A DNA stretch of 47,515 bases from Sphingobacterium sp. T2 (lineage in GTDB: Bacteria > Bacteroidota > Bacteroidia > Sphingobacteriales > Sphingobacteriaceae). Below the pieces are notes generated by a model. That model had not been told where the DNA came from and searched no databases. It was given only the letters and a program-made list of their open reading frames with translations. Made by a program: the position numbers and the translations under genes. Position 1 is the first letter of the stretch; every line of letters starts with the position of its first letter. Shown here piece by piece: positions 16,803-27,067 of the stretch. The stretch spans positions 1-47,515 of the forward strand of contig NZ_JXAC01000050.1 in the NCBI RefSeq assembly GCF_000814685.1, in the 5' to 3' direction.

Positions 16803-19800
16803 ATGGATAGCAATAAAAAATATTGGAAAGGTTTAGAAGAGTTAAATCAAACTCCTGCTTTCGTAGAAAAAAGCAAGGGTGAATTTGCTGAGCCTATTCC
16901 TGTAGAAGATGTATTAAACGAAGCAGGCTTAAGTACAAGAACACCTCGTCGTGATTTCTTGAAGGCTTTAGGTTTTGGTTTGGGAGCTGTTACGTTGGCG
17001 GCTTGTAACCGTACTCCGGTGCACAAGGCTGTTCCTTACGTTATCAAGCCAGAAGAGGTAACTCCTGGTATTCCAAACTATTACGCTTCATCATTCAGAG
17101 GACAAAGTATTTTAGTAAAAACGCGTGAGGGTCGTCCTATCTTCATCGAGCCTAACCCTAACGCTGTCGGATTGAACCAAGGTACTGATGCTACAACTAC
17201 TGCGTCGGTATTGGATCTTTACGACATGTCTAAACTACAGAATCCTCAGTTGGACGGAAAAGATGTAGAATGGTCGAAATTGGATAGCACCGTAGTCGCA
17301 GCGTTAAATAAAGCTGCACAGGCGGGCAAACAGATTGCTATCGTTTCTACGACAATCAATTCGCCATCTACGTTGGCTTCAATCGCTAAGTTGACCGCCA
17401 AATATCCTACTACCACTTTGGTACAAGTAGATCCTGTATCGTATAGCGGTATCATTGAGGCTAACAAAAATTCATTTGGCAAAGCTGTAATTCCGTCATA
17501 CAATTTTGGTAAAGCACAAGTGGTGGTTTCTGTTGCTGCTGACTTCTTAGGCACATGGTTGGCAGGAGAGGAACACACACAAGACTATATCAAAAATCGT
17601 GACTACAAATCATTGAAGAATGGTAAGATGTCACGTCATATCCAGTTCGAGTCGGGCTTATCTATGACAGGTTCGAATGCGGATGTGCGTATCGCTATCA
17701 AGCCATCCGAGGAGGGTGCCGTGTTGATTTCGTTATACAACGAGATTACAGGTCAATCTTTAGCAGGTGGTACTACAAATAAAAAAGCACAGACAGCGAT
17801 CAAGTTGGTGGCTAAAGAGTTGGTAAATGCTAAAGGTGCTGCTGTTGTAGTGGCAGGTGCTAACGATGTGAACATCCAATCATTGGTAAATGCTATCAAC
17901 ACTCAGTTAGGCGCTTACGGTACTATCATCGATTTAGACAACTACTCTAAGCAATATCAAGGTTCGGACGCTGCATTCCAACAATTCTTGGCTGCTGCTA
18001 AAGCAGGACAAGTAGGGGTAGCAATGTTCTTGAATAGCAACCCAGTGTACAATTACTTCAATGCTGAAGAGGTTAAGGAAGCTCTATCAAAAGTCGACTT
18101 TACCTTGTCTTTCTCTGACCGTAAAGACGAAACAGCTTCATTGACTAAAGCTATTGCTCCTGTTCCTACATTCTTGGAATCATGGGGTGATGAGTCAGCC
18201 AAAGAAGGTTTATACACTATCGTTCAGCCTACTATAAATCCAATTTTCAATACACGTCAAGCAGAGCAAAGTTTCTTAGTATGGTCTGGTGACAATACCA
18301 GCATCTATGACTTTGTAAGACAAAATTGGGAAGCTAACATTTTAGCCGGAACAGGCAAATCGTGGAAGGAGATTTTACAGGCAGGTTACTTATACAAAGG
18401 TTCTGCTTCCGGATCCGCTTACTCGGCAAATGTAGATGTGGCTGCTGTTGCTGCCGCTATTGTTGCTGATGCGAAGAAGATTGCCGGTGATGTAGAATTG
18501 AAATTATACGAATCTCCGGTAATGCGCGATGGTCGCTATGCGAACAACGCATATCTGCAAGAGTTGCCTGATCCAGTATCGAAAGTTACTTGGGACAACT
18601 TCGCTGCTATCAACCCTAAATTTGCTGAGCAGTTAGGTTTGAAAGAAAATGGTAAAGTGAAGGTAGAAGCTAACGGTAAATCTATCGAATTACCGGTATT
18701 GTTTCAGCCAGGTCAAGCTATCGGTACCGTATCTATCGCTGTAGGTTACGGACGTACAGCCGTAGGTAAAGCTGGTGACAATGTAGGTAAAAACGCCTAT
18801 CCTTTGGCTTCTCTAATCAACGGTACAGTTCAGTTTGTTGCTAAAGCTACTGTTTCTAAGGCTTCTGGCACTTACGAATTGGCACAAACACAAACACACC
18901 ACACAATCGAAGGTCGTAACATCATCCGTGAAACTACTTTCGCTAAATATCTGAAAGATCCTAACTCAGAAGCAGGTCGTTTCACAGATACACACAAAAC
19001 ATATGACTTGTGGAACAAGTATGAAGCGCCAGGTCACAAATGGGTAATGGCTATAGACTTGAACGCTTGTACAGGTTGTGGTGCATGTATTGTAGCATGT
19101 AATGTAGAGAACAACATTCCTGTGGTAGGTCGTGACGAGGTACGTCGCCGTCGTGAAATGCATTGGTTACGTATCGACCGTTACTATACTATCTCTGACG
19201 AGGAATCAAATAAATACACTAAAGAAAAAGAAATCAACAAAGCTGATGCTTTAGATTTCGAAAATGTGTCAGTAGTTTACCAACCGATGTTGTGTCAGCA
19301 CTGTGACCATGCACCTTGTGAAACAGTATGTCCTGTGTTAGCGACAGTTCACTCTTCAGAAGGTCTTAACCACATGGCTTACAACAGATGTTTCGGTACA
19401 CGTTACTGTGCTAACAACTGTCCATACAAAGTACGTCGTTTCAACTGGTTCAACTACTGGAATGATTCACGCTTTGATAACTATTTGAATAACGAGTTTA
19501 CACAATTAGTATTGAACCCAGATGTGACAACACGTTCGCGTGGGGTTATGGAAAAATGTTCAATGTGTATTCAACGTATTCAAGCTGGTAAGTTGAAAGC
19601 CAAAATGGAGAACCGCAAGTTGGTAGACGGAGATGTTAAGATGGCTTGTCAGGCTGCATGTTCGGCAAACGCTATCATCTTCGGTGATGCTAACGATCCT
19701 AATTCGGAAGTATCGAAAGCATTACGCAACGAGCGTGTTTACTATGTGTTAGAAGAGATCAATGTTCAACCGAATATCGGTTACATGACTAAAGTTAGAA

Positions 19801-19817
19801 ACACATTTGAAGCATAA
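16803..19817 (+). CDS. actB: Alternative complex III subunit ActB, molybdopterin-oxidoreductase-like iron-sulfur protein
   Basis: ActB is the large periplasmic subunit. The N-terminal half resembles molybdopterin oxidoreductases but binds no Mo cofactor in this family. The C-terminal part carries the Fe-S clusters. The N-terminus has twin arginines (49-50, 'TPRRDFLKALG') and a lipobox-like LAAC (Cys68), consistent with the lipid-anchored ActB known from Flavobacterium. Cys clusters begin near residue 754 (CTGCGACIVAC) and continue with CQHCDHAPC, CFGTRYCANNC and CSMC...CQAAC, fitting four clusters. 1004 residues, intact. Confidence 0.94.
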   Translation: MDSNKKYWKGLEELNQTPAFVEKSKGEFAEPIPVEDVLNEAGLSTRTPRRDFLKALGFGLGAVTLAACNRTPVHKAVPYVIKPEEVTPGIPNYYASSFRGQSILVKTREGRPIFIEPNPNAVGLNQGTDATTTASVLDLYDMSKLQNPQLDGKDVEWSKLDSTVVAALNKAAQAGKQIAIVSTTINSPSTLASIAKLTAKYPTTTLVQVDPVSYSGIIEANKNSFGKAVIPSYNFGKAQVVVSVAADFLGTWLAGEEHTQDYIKNRDYKSLKNGKMSRHIQFESGLSMTGSNADVRIAIKPSEEGAVLISLYNEITGQSLAGGTTNKKAQTAIKLVAKELVNAKGAAVVVAGANDVNIQSLVNAINTQLGAYGTIIDLDNYSKQYQGSDAAFQQFLAAAKAGQVGVAMFLNSNPVYNYFNAEEVKEALSKVDFTLSFSDRKDETASLTKAIAPVPTFLESWGDESAKEGLYTIVQPTINPIFNTRQAEQSFLVWSGDNTSIYDFVRQNWEANILAGTGKSWKEILQAGYLYKGSASGSAYSANVDVAAVAAAIVADAKKIAGDVELKLYESPVMRDGRYANNAYLQELPDPVSKVTWDNFAAINPKFAEQLGLKENGKVKVEANGKSIELPVLFQPGQAIGTVSIAVGYGRTAVGKAGDNVGKNAYPLASLINGTVQFVAKATVSKASGTYELAQTQTHHTIEGRNIIRETTFAKYLKDPNSEAGRFTDTHKTYDLWNKYEAPGHKWVMAIDLNACTGCGACIVACNVENNIPVVGRDEVRRRREMHWLRIDRYYTISDEESNKYTKEKEINKADALDFENVSVVYQPMLCQHCDHAPCETVCPVLATVHSSEGLNHMAYNRCFGTRYCANNCPYKVRRFNWFNYWNDSRFDNYLNNEFTQLVLNPDVTTRSRGVMEKCSMCIQRIQAGKLKAKMENRKLVDGDVKMACQAACSANAIIFGDANDPNSEVSKALRNERVYYVLEEINVQPNIGYMTKVRNTFEA

Positions 19818-19846
19818 TTTTATTCTTTATTTGAAATAAAACAACT

Positions 19847-21328
19847 ATGTCATCGCATAACGAATCAATATTAAGAGAACCATTGGTGACCGGTAAGGAC
19901 ATCACGTATGCACAAATTACGGATGATATCTTGCTACCGGTTGAGAATAAGCCCAACAAAGCTTGGTGGATAGGTTTTATCGTAGCCGCATGTGGAGCTA
20001 TGTTATGGGTTATAAGCGTTGGATACACGTTCTGGACAGGTATCGGTGCTTGGGGACTAAACAAAACAGTAGGTTGGGCGTGGGATATTACCGACTTCGT
20101 ATGGTGGGTAGGTATCGGTCACGCGGGTACGCTGATTTCTGCCGTGCTCTTGTTGTTCCGTCAAAACTGGCGTAACTCGATCAACCGTTCAGCGGAAGCG
20201 ATGACGATTTTCGCCGTTATCTGTGCCGCAACATACGTAGTAGCGCACATGGGTCGTCCATGGTTAGCGTACTGGATTTTCCCTTTGCCAAACCAATTTG
20301 GTTCATTGTGGGTTAACTTCAACTCACCATTGGTATGGGACGCCTTTGCGATCTCAACATATTTCACAGTATCGTTAGTATTCTGGTATTGTGGTTTGTT
20401 GCCAGATATCGCTTCTGTGCGTGACCGTGCTACAGGATTAAGAAGAAGAATCTATTCTATATTATCTTTCGGGTGGAATGGTTCGGTGAAGACATGGCAA
20501 CGTTTTGAAATCGTATCCTTGATCTTGGCCGGTATTTCTACACCGTTGGTACTTTCGGTACACACTATCGTATCCTTCGACTTTGCTACTTCCGTAATTC
20601 CGGGATGGCATACGACGATCTTCCCTCCATATTTCGTGGCGGGTGCGATCTTCTCGGGATTTGCGATGGTACAAACCTTATTGTTGATCCTTCGTAAAGT
20701 ATTAAACTTCGAGCACTACATTACGATGTTCCACATCGAGTCGATGAACAAGATCATCATGGTGACAGGTTCTATCGTAGGTATTGCTTATTTAACTGAG
20801 TTGTTTATCGCTTGGTATTCAGGTTCAGAATACGAAATGTATGCCTTTGCAAACCGTGTTGCGGGTCCTTATGCTTGGGCGTACTGGTCGATGATGACTT
20901 GTAACGTAATCTCTCCGCAGTTGTTCTGGTTCAAGAAGATTCGTACAAGTATTCCTATCTCATGGGTATTGTCTATCGTGGTAAACATCGGTATGTGGTT
21001 TGAGCGTTTCGTGATTATCGTTACCTCACTACACCGTGACTATTTGCCATCATCGTGGGCAATGTTCTACCCTACATGGACTGACGTAGGTATCTTCGTA
21101 GGATCTATCGGCTTATTCTTCGTATTGTTCTTATTGTTCTTACGTTTCTTGCCAGGTATTGCGATTGCAGAGGTTAAATTGTTGTTGAAGAGCGCAAGTT
21201 TACAACATAAAACTAAGCTGGTTCAAGAAGGTGCATTCCCTGAAGAACAAGTGGAATTCTTTAGAGAATCATTGGATAAATACGATTCGGTTACACAAGA
21301 GGATATTAACGCTTTACGTAAAAAATAA
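19847..21328 (+). CDS. actC: Alternative complex III subunit ActC (NrfD-like)
   Basis: This is a polytopic membrane protein of 493 residues with about ten transmembrane segments, of the NrfD/PsrC family. It is one of the two large membrane subunits of alternative complex III and forms the menaquinol-oxidising site with ActB. Typical stretches are 'WWVGIGHAGTLISAVLLLFRQ' (about 83-103) and 'LSVHTIVSFDFATSVIPGWHTTIFPPYF' (about 239-266), the conserved NrfD helix pair. It starts 29 bp after actB and ends 5 bp before actD. Intact. Confidence 0.94.
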   Translation: MSSHNESILREPLVTGKDITYAQITDDILLPVENKPNKAWWIGFIVAACGAMLWVISVGYTFWTGIGAWGLNKTVGWAWDITDFVWWVGIGHAGTLISAVLLLFRQNWRNSINRSAEAMTIFAVICAATYVVAHMGRPWLAYWIFPLPNQFGSLWVNFNSPLVWDAFAISTYFTVSLVFWYCGLLPDIASVRDRATGLRRRIYSILSFGWNGSVKTWQRFEIVSLILAGISTPLVLSVHTIVSFDFATSVIPGWHTTIFPPYFVAGAIFSGFAMVQTLLLILRKVLNFEHYITMFHIESMNKIIMVTGSIVGIAYLTELFIAWYSGSEYEMYAFANRVAGPYAWAYWSMMTCNVISPQLFWFKKIRTSIPISWVLSIVVNIGMWFERFVIIVTSLHRDYLPSSWAMFYPTWTDVGIFVGSIGLFFVLFLLFLRFLPGIAIAEVKLLLKSASLQHKTKLVQEGAFPEEQVEFFRESLDKYDSVTQEDINALRKK

Positions 21329-21333
21329 CAGCA

Positions 21334-21870
21334 ATGAGCAATACAAAATATATAATTGGTAGTTTTGCCGATCCTGATGATTTGATGCACGGGATTGAAA
21401 AATTGCAAGCAAACAACATAAGCATATATGATTGTTATACGCCTATGCCTATCCACGGGATAGAAGCTAAGTTGGGCGTAAGACCATCACGCTTGCCGAT
21501 AGCAGCTTTCTGCTTTGGTGCCTTAGGTGCGACATTAGGTTTTAGCTTACTCTACTATACAATGGCTTATGATTGGCCTATGAATATCGGTGGTAAGCCA
21601 TCATTGCCATTACCAAACTTTGTACCTGTGACATTCGAGTGTACTATTTTATTATGTGCATTGGGTATGGTTGCAACTTTCTTTTTCCGCAACCACCTGT
21701 TCCCGGGCCGTGCACCTCGAGTGATGGATTTGAGAGCTACAGACGATCGTTTTATTTTAGCAGTTGACGCTCGTGAAAATACAGATCATGCTTTGGTTGA
21801 CAGATTATTAAAAGAAGCTGGAGCAGTAGAAGTTAAGTACAATGAAAGAAAATATGTTAGTTATGAATAA
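21334..21870 (+). CDS. actD: Alternative complex III subunit ActD (DUF3341)
   Basis: This 178-residue DUF3341 protein has a small cytoplasmic-type N-terminal domain ('IGSFADPDDLMHGIEKLQANN'). Two transmembrane segments follow (about 56-78 and 103-124, the second followed by 'FFRNHLFPG'), with a soluble C-terminal part. In known alternative complex III structures ActD is an accessory membrane subunit. The gene overlaps the next start, ATG 21863, by 8 bases, suggesting coupled translation. Intact. Confidence 0.92.
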   Translation: MSNTKYIIGSFADPDDLMHGIEKLQANNISIYDCYTPMPIHGIEAKLGVRPSRLPIAAFCFGALGATLGFSLLYYTMAYDWPMNIGGKPSLPLPNFVPVTFECTILLCALGMVATFFFRNHLFPGRAPRVMDLRATDDRFILAVDARENTDHALVDRLLKEAGAVEVKYNERKYVSYE

Positions 21871-22504
21871 GAAGAATTTTCTTGGCGCTGTATGTATGGC
21901 TGTAGCTTTCGCAGCAGTAACTACTGCTTGTGGGGATGGTACTACGCGTAGTACTGGTTGGGAATTTTCGCGCAACATGTACGATCCTATAGCATACAAT
22001 CCTGATCAGCCAAACAATAATTTTAAAAATAAACAAACAGCTCAAACTCCTCCAGCAGGTACCTTGCCACAGGGATTTGAAAAGTTTGGTGAAGAATACG
22101 CTAATACACCTGAGGACTATGAAAGAGCGGGACGTGAGTTGACAAACCCACTTCCTGTGAATGAGAAAAACCTGGCAGAGGGTGAGCACCTATATTTGGT
22201 GAACTGTGCTGTATGTCATGGTAAAGAAGGTAAGGGTGATGGTTCGATTACAAAGGATCGTACGGTGACCGATTCAAGAGGTACTCGTCAATTGGAGAAC
22301 TTCCCGAATCCTCCAGCGTACACCAGATCTAGTGGAGCCAACTCGTCAAGAGGTGGATTAATGGCAGATTTGACTGCCGGAAAGATTTATCATACTATTT
22401 ACTACGGTTTGAATGCAATGGGATCGCACGCATCTCAATTGAATCCTGAAGAGCGTTGGAAAGTAGTTATGTATGATTCAAGAATTACAAAAGAAATAAT
22501 CTAA
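21863..22504 (+). CDS. actE: Alternative complex III subunit ActE, monoheme cytochrome c lipoprotein
   Basis: Of three in-frame ATGs (21842, 21854, 21863) the last is preferred. It overlaps the actD stop by only 8 bases and gives a compact lipoprotein signal with Cys after 'VTTA' (about residue 23). The single heme site is 'CAVCHGKEGKGDG' (about residue 114), with a downstream Met-containing stretch 'YGLNAMGSHASQL' as likely axial ligand region. ActE takes electrons from ActA towards the oxidase. It lies 14 bp upstream of actF. Confidence 0.92.
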   Translation: MNKKNFLGAVCMAVAFAAVTTACGDGTTRSTGWEFSRNMYDPIAYNPDQPNNNFKNKQTAQTPPAGTLPQGFEKFGEEYANTPEDYERAGRELTNPLPVNEKNLAEGEHLYLVNCAVCHGKEGKGDGSITKDRTVTDSRGTRQLENFPNPPAYTRSSGANSSRGGLMADLTAGKIYHTIYYGLNAMGSHASQLNPEERWKVVMYDSRITKEII

Positions 22505-22518
22505 CATCAATTTAATAA

Positions 22519-23745
22519 ATGGGAACTCACAATCATCATCACGATTATAATTTCAGCGAGCAATATACATTTGCTGGTACAGCGAAGGTTGTTAGCTTAG
22601 TTGCTGTTGTATTAGGTGTTGCTACCATTGCATATGGTCTTTCTACCGGTGATACAACGCGCACTTTCGCAAACCTACTATTGATGGGATATTATTTTGC
22701 TTGTGTATGTGCTGCTGGTGCCTTCTTTATAGCGCTTCAGATGGTTACTCAATCTGGATGGTCAGTAGGTATGCTGCGCATTCCTCAAGCTATGGCAAGT
22801 GTTTTACCTATCGCCGCAATAGTATTGTTTGTTATTGCTGCTGCTGGATTAAACACACATACGTTGTATCATCACTGGGCAGATCCAGAGCTATTGGATA
22901 CTAACAGCCCTAAGTATGATCCAATCATTGCTGGTAAGTCGGCTTTCTTGAATGTTCCTGCATTCTTGATCCGTCAGATCTTATTCATGGGATCTTACAG
23001 CATCTTTGCATTCATCATCGCTAAATTATCTTACAAAGAAGATTTAGAAGGTGGTCTTAACTCCTATAAGAGAAGCTTCAAATTATCAGCTATCTTCTTA
23101 GTAATCTTTGGTTTCACTACGCCTATATGGTCTTTCGATACTATCATGTCATTGGAGGCACACTGGTTCTCTACAATGTTCGGATGGTACAATTTTGCGG
23201 CTATGTGGGTAAGCGGTATCGCTGCTATCGTAGTAATCCTTGTTTTATTGAAGAAAGCAGGCTACATGGCATGGGTTAACGAGAACCACTTGCATGATTT
23301 GGGTAAACTTATGTTCGGTTTCTCAATTTTCTGGACATATGTATGGTTTGCTCAGTTCATGTTGATTTGGTACTCAAACATTCCGGAAGAGACTGTTTAC
23401 TTCTACAAACGTTGGGAGCCTGAGTACAAACCTTGGTTCTGGCTAAGCATTGTTATCAACTTCTTGGCGCCATTGCTAATCTTAGTTGATAGAGACGCTA
23501 AACGTAAACAAAACATCATGTTGTTCGTAGCGATCTTATTGTTGTGCGGACATTGGTTAGATTATTATATTATGGTTATGCCTGGTACTGTTGAGGCTGA
23601 CAGACACTTCGGATTGATTGAAATAGGTACTGCTATTGGTTTCGCCGGTCTGTTTACTTTCTTGGTAATGAACAAGATCAGTAAGCATGCCTTGGTTCCT
23701 AAGCATCATCCATTCCTTGATGAAAGCTTAAACCATCAGATATAA
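22519..23745 (+). CDS. actF: Alternative complex III subunit ActF (NrfD-like)
   Basis: ActF is the second large membrane subunit, 408 residues with about ten transmembrane helices, related to ActC. It begins with a short His-rich N-terminus (MGTHNHHHDYNF). It contains family-typical segments such as 'WSFDTIMSLEAHWFSTMFGWYNFA' (about 195-218) and 'YVWFAQFMLIWYSNIPEET' (about 274-292). With ActC it forms the membrane platform of alternative complex III. The next gene, coxB, begins 46 bp later. Intact. Confidence 0.94.
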   Translation: MGTHNHHHDYNFSEQYTFAGTAKVVSLVAVVLGVATIAYGLSTGDTTRTFANLLLMGYYFACVCAAGAFFIALQMVTQSGWSVGMLRIPQAMASVLPIAAIVLFVIAAAGLNTHTLYHHWADPELLDTNSPKYDPIIAGKSAFLNVPAFLIRQILFMGSYSIFAFIIAKLSYKEDLEGGLNSYKRSFKLSAIFLVIFGFTTPIWSFDTIMSLEAHWFSTMFGWYNFAAMWVSGIAAIVVILVLLKKAGYMAWVNENHLHDLGKLMFGFSIFWTYVWFAQFMLIWYSNIPEETVYFYKRWEPEYKPWFWLSIVINFLAPLLILVDRDAKRKQNIMLFVAILLLCGHWLDYYIMVMPGTVEADRHFGLIEIGTAIGFAGLFTFLVMNKISKHALVPKHHPFLDESLNHQI

Positions 23746-23791
23746 TTATAATATAGATTGAAGCATTTACGTTCAAACGTTTATATAAGAA

Positions 23792-25111
23792 ATGAATTTA
23801 AAAAGTAATATCGGGTTAAAATCCATAGCGGGTTTACTACTATTAATCAGCATGTTTTTTGCATCGCCGGTATCGGCAGTGCAAAGTGATTCTACAGTAG
23901 TTGACACAACAGCAGTAGCTGCTGCTCCTGCTACGACGGTAGATAGCGCTGCTGCAACGACAGATTCAGCTGCTACGTCTGCGGTGGAAGCATCATCAAG
24001 TGATGCTAGCGCTGCCGCTACTACTACAACAACTACAGAAGAGGTGAAGAAAATTGACCCTCAGGTTTACAAAAACTTCTTCTACTATGTGTTGTTATTC
24101 TTGGTAGTATGTACAATTATTGCCATAATCGGTAAGATTCATTCGATTTATGTGCTGACAAGAAAAATGAACGGTAAACACAACGAGTATGCTAACAACA
24201 ACTTGCAAGCTGGTTTGTTTATCGCGTTCCTAGTTGTTTTCTTAGGCGGTGTTTACTATACATACGATGTTTGGGGTAGCTGGGCTTGGAGAGATGCTGT
24301 TACGGAGCATGGTAAGGATATCGACCGTATGTTTATCATCACATTGGCGATTACCACGACAGTATTGGTGTTGACACACATCGTTCTATTGTCTTTCACT
24401 TACATTTATAGAGCTCGTGCTAAACGTAAAGCTTACTACTACCCACATAATGATGCTATCGAAAGATTGTGGACTATCGTTCCGGCAATCGTTTTGACTG
24501 TGTTAGTGTTGTTCGGTTTCTTTACTTGGAGATCTATCACCAACATTCCTGAGGAATTGCAGAAAGAAGCTATCCAAATTGAAGTATTAGCTGAGCAATT
24601 CAAATGGAACATCCGATACCCAGGTGTTGACGGTCAGATTGGTAAGCGCAACTATAAGTTGACTACACCATCAAACCCTTACGGTATCGACTTCAATGAT
24701 AAAGCGGCGTGGGACGATTTACAGACTGATGATATCGTTATCCCTGTAAATAAATCAGTTCGTTTCCATGTTCTTTCAAAAGACATTATCCACTCATTCT
24801 ATATTCCAGATTTCCGTGTGCAGATCAACGCGGTACCAGGTATGACCAACTATTTCCAATTTACGCCAACTGTAACTACAGAAGAGATGCGTGATAAGTT
24901 GAACGATCCGAATTACGACTTTATCATGTTGTGTAACAAAATCTGTGGTTCTGGTCACTACAATATGGGTAAAAAGGTAATTGTTGTTACCGAAGCTGAA
25001 TATAAGGAGTGGTTAGCAAAACAAGGGAAATACTTCACTGAAGATTTGCAGAAAGAATTTGCTGCTAATAACGTTGAATTGGAAGGTGCTAAAACAGCTT
25101 CAGTAAATTAA
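23792..25111 (+). CDS. coxB: Cytochrome c oxidase subunit II (CuA), extended N-terminus
   Basis: Subunit II receives electrons at its CuA centre and passes them to subunit I. The CuA ligands are visible as 'HSFYIPDFRV' and 'CNKICGSGHYNM' (first Cys at about 381). Lys stands where many oxidases have Glu, as is usual in Bacteroidota. At 439 residues it is longer than typical. After the signal peptide there is a Thr/Ala/Ser-rich low-complexity segment (about 32-88). Two transmembrane helices (about 99-120 and 140-160) follow, ahead of the standard pair (about 178-205 and 230-250). Intact. Confidence 0.93.
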   Translation: MNLKSNIGLKSIAGLLLLISMFFASPVSAVQSDSTVVDTTAVAAAPATTVDSAAATTDSAATSAVEASSSDASAAATTTTTTEEVKKIDPQVYKNFFYYVLLFLVVCTIIAIIGKIHSIYVLTRKMNGKHNEYANNNLQAGLFIAFLVVFLGGVYYTYDVWGSWAWRDAVTEHGKDIDRMFIITLAITTTVLVLTHIVLLSFTYIYRARAKRKAYYYPHNDAIERLWTIVPAIVLTVLVLFGFFTWRSITNIPEELQKEAIQIEVLAEQFKWNIRYPGVDGQIGKRNYKLTTPSNPYGIDFNDKAAWDDLQTDDIVIPVNKSVRFHVLSKDIIHSFYIPDFRVQINAVPGMTNYFQFTPTVTTEEMRDKLNDPNYDFIMLCNKICGSGHYNMGKKVIVVTEAEYKEWLAKQGKYFTEDLQKEFAANNVELEGAKTASVN

Positions 25112-25137
25112 TTATAGAGGATTTTTTATAAAGTAAT

Positions 25138-27011
25138 ATGTCAAGTACAGTTATATCACACGACGCAGCTCATCACGATGGACATGGACATCACCATGAG
25201 ACGTTCCTAACTAAATATGTATTTAGTCAGGACCACAAGATGATTGCGAAGCAATTCTTGATCACTGGTATCATTATGGCGCTTTTCGCCATGGCTTTAT
25301 CACTTTTGTTCCGTATCCAATTGGCGTGGCCAGACAAAGAATTCCCTATTTTAGAGGTGTTCTTAGGAAAATGGGCAGAAGGTGGTCGTATCAAACCTGA
25401 TTTCTTTTTGTCATTAGTTACTATTCACGGTACTATGATGGTATTCTTCGTATTGACTGCGGGGCTATCAGGTACTTTCAGTAACTTGTTGATTCCATAT
25501 CAAATAGGTGCCCGTGATATGGCGTCTCCTTTGATGAACATGTTGTCCTACTGGTTCTTCTTGGTGGCGTGTGTTATCATGGTAGCGTCTTTCTTTGTAG
25601 AAAGTGGTCCTGCTTCAGCGGGATGGACTATCTATCCTCCTTTGTCCGCCGTTCCTACTGCAATTGCAGGTTCGGGATTGGGTATGACCTTATGGTTGGC
25701 TAGTATGGTATTGTTTATCGCTTCTCAGGTATTGGGTGGTGTAAACTATATCTCTACTATATTGAACATGCGTACCAAAGGTATGGACCTTTGGAAAATG
25801 CCTTTGACTATCTGGGCGTTCTTCCTTACGGCTATCGTAGGTTTGTTATCGTTCCCAGTATTGGTGTCGGCAGCGGTATTGTTAATTTTCGACCGTTCTG
25901 TTGGTACGTCGTTCTACTTGTCAGACTTAGTTGTTCAAGGACAGATCTTACCTAATGAAGGTGGTTCTCCTATCTTGTTCCAGCACTTATTCTGGTTCTT
26001 AGGTCACCCTGAGGTATATATCGTAGTAATGCCTGCGTTAGGTTTGACGTCAGAAGTTATTTCTACAAACGCTCGTAAGCCTATCTTCGGTTACCATGCC
26101 ATGGTTTACTCTTTAGTAGGTATTACAGTGTTGTCATTCATCGTATGGGGTCACCACATGTTCGTAACAGGTATGAACCATTCTTGGGTGGTGTATTTAT
26201 GATCACTACCTTGATTATCGCTGTTCCTTCTGCGGTGAAATCGTTCAATTATATGGCTACATTGTGGAGAGGTAACATTCGTTTCACTCCGGCGATGATG
26301 TTTGCCATCGGTATGGTGTCGTTTTTCATCTCAGGAGGTTTGACAGGTCTATTCTTAGGTAACGCTACGTTGGATATCAACCTTCACGATACATACTTTG
26401 TAGTAGCTCACTTCCACTTAGTGATGGGTTCAGCTTCTATCTTCGGTATGTTGTGTGGGGTTTATCACTGGTATCCTAAGATGTTTGGTAGAATGATGAA
26501 CGAGAAGTTAGGATATTTCCACTTCTGGTTGACATTCATCGGTGCTTACCTGGTGTTCTTCCCAATGCACTTTATGGGTGTGGATGGTGTTCCTCGTCGT
26601 TACTATGCTTTTACAGAGTTTGCCTTCATGGAAAAATGGGTATCAGTAAACGTATTGGTAACATGGGCGGCTATCATTGCGGGTCTAGGACAGATAGCTT
26701 TCTTGATTAACTTCTTCGGTTCTATCTGGAAAGGTAAGAAAGCTACTCAAAACCCTTGGAATTCGAACACATTGGAATGGACTACTCCTGTAGAGCATAT
26801 CCACGGTAACTGGCCTGGAGAAATTCCTACAGTATATCGTTGGCCTTATGACTACAGTAAACCAGGTCACCACGAAGATTTCATTCCTCAGACTGTTCCT
26901 TTCTCTGAGACTATGAGTTCGAATATGTATCACGACTTCGAAGGAGATGAAGAAGCGATCCGTATTCAGGAGCAGTGGAACAAAGAAAATAATAGAGTAG
27001 TAGAAGGTTAG
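25138..27011 (+). CDS. coxA: Cytochrome c oxidase subunit I (one frameshift)
   Basis: Subunit I holds heme a and the heme a3-CuB oxygen-reducing centre. Visible landmarks are 'LVTIHGTMMVFF' (heme a His region) and 'LGHPEVYIVVMPALG' (His290 and the cross-linked Tyr294 region). 'WGHHMFVTGM' holds the CuB His pair and 'HDTYFVVAHFHLVMG' the a3 and a ligands. The frame breaks near 26179, where one C is missing. Restoring it changes 'MNHSW' into 'MNPFLGGVFMITTLIIAVP' and gives 624 residues. The N-terminus is His-rich. As the sole oxidase subunit I in the window and part of a clean operon, it is most likely functional in the real genome. Confidence 0.94.
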
Positions 27012-27067
27012 GTCTTGGGCCTATCCTTCTATTACAAAATATTTTGAATTGACATAAAGAGAGAGTA

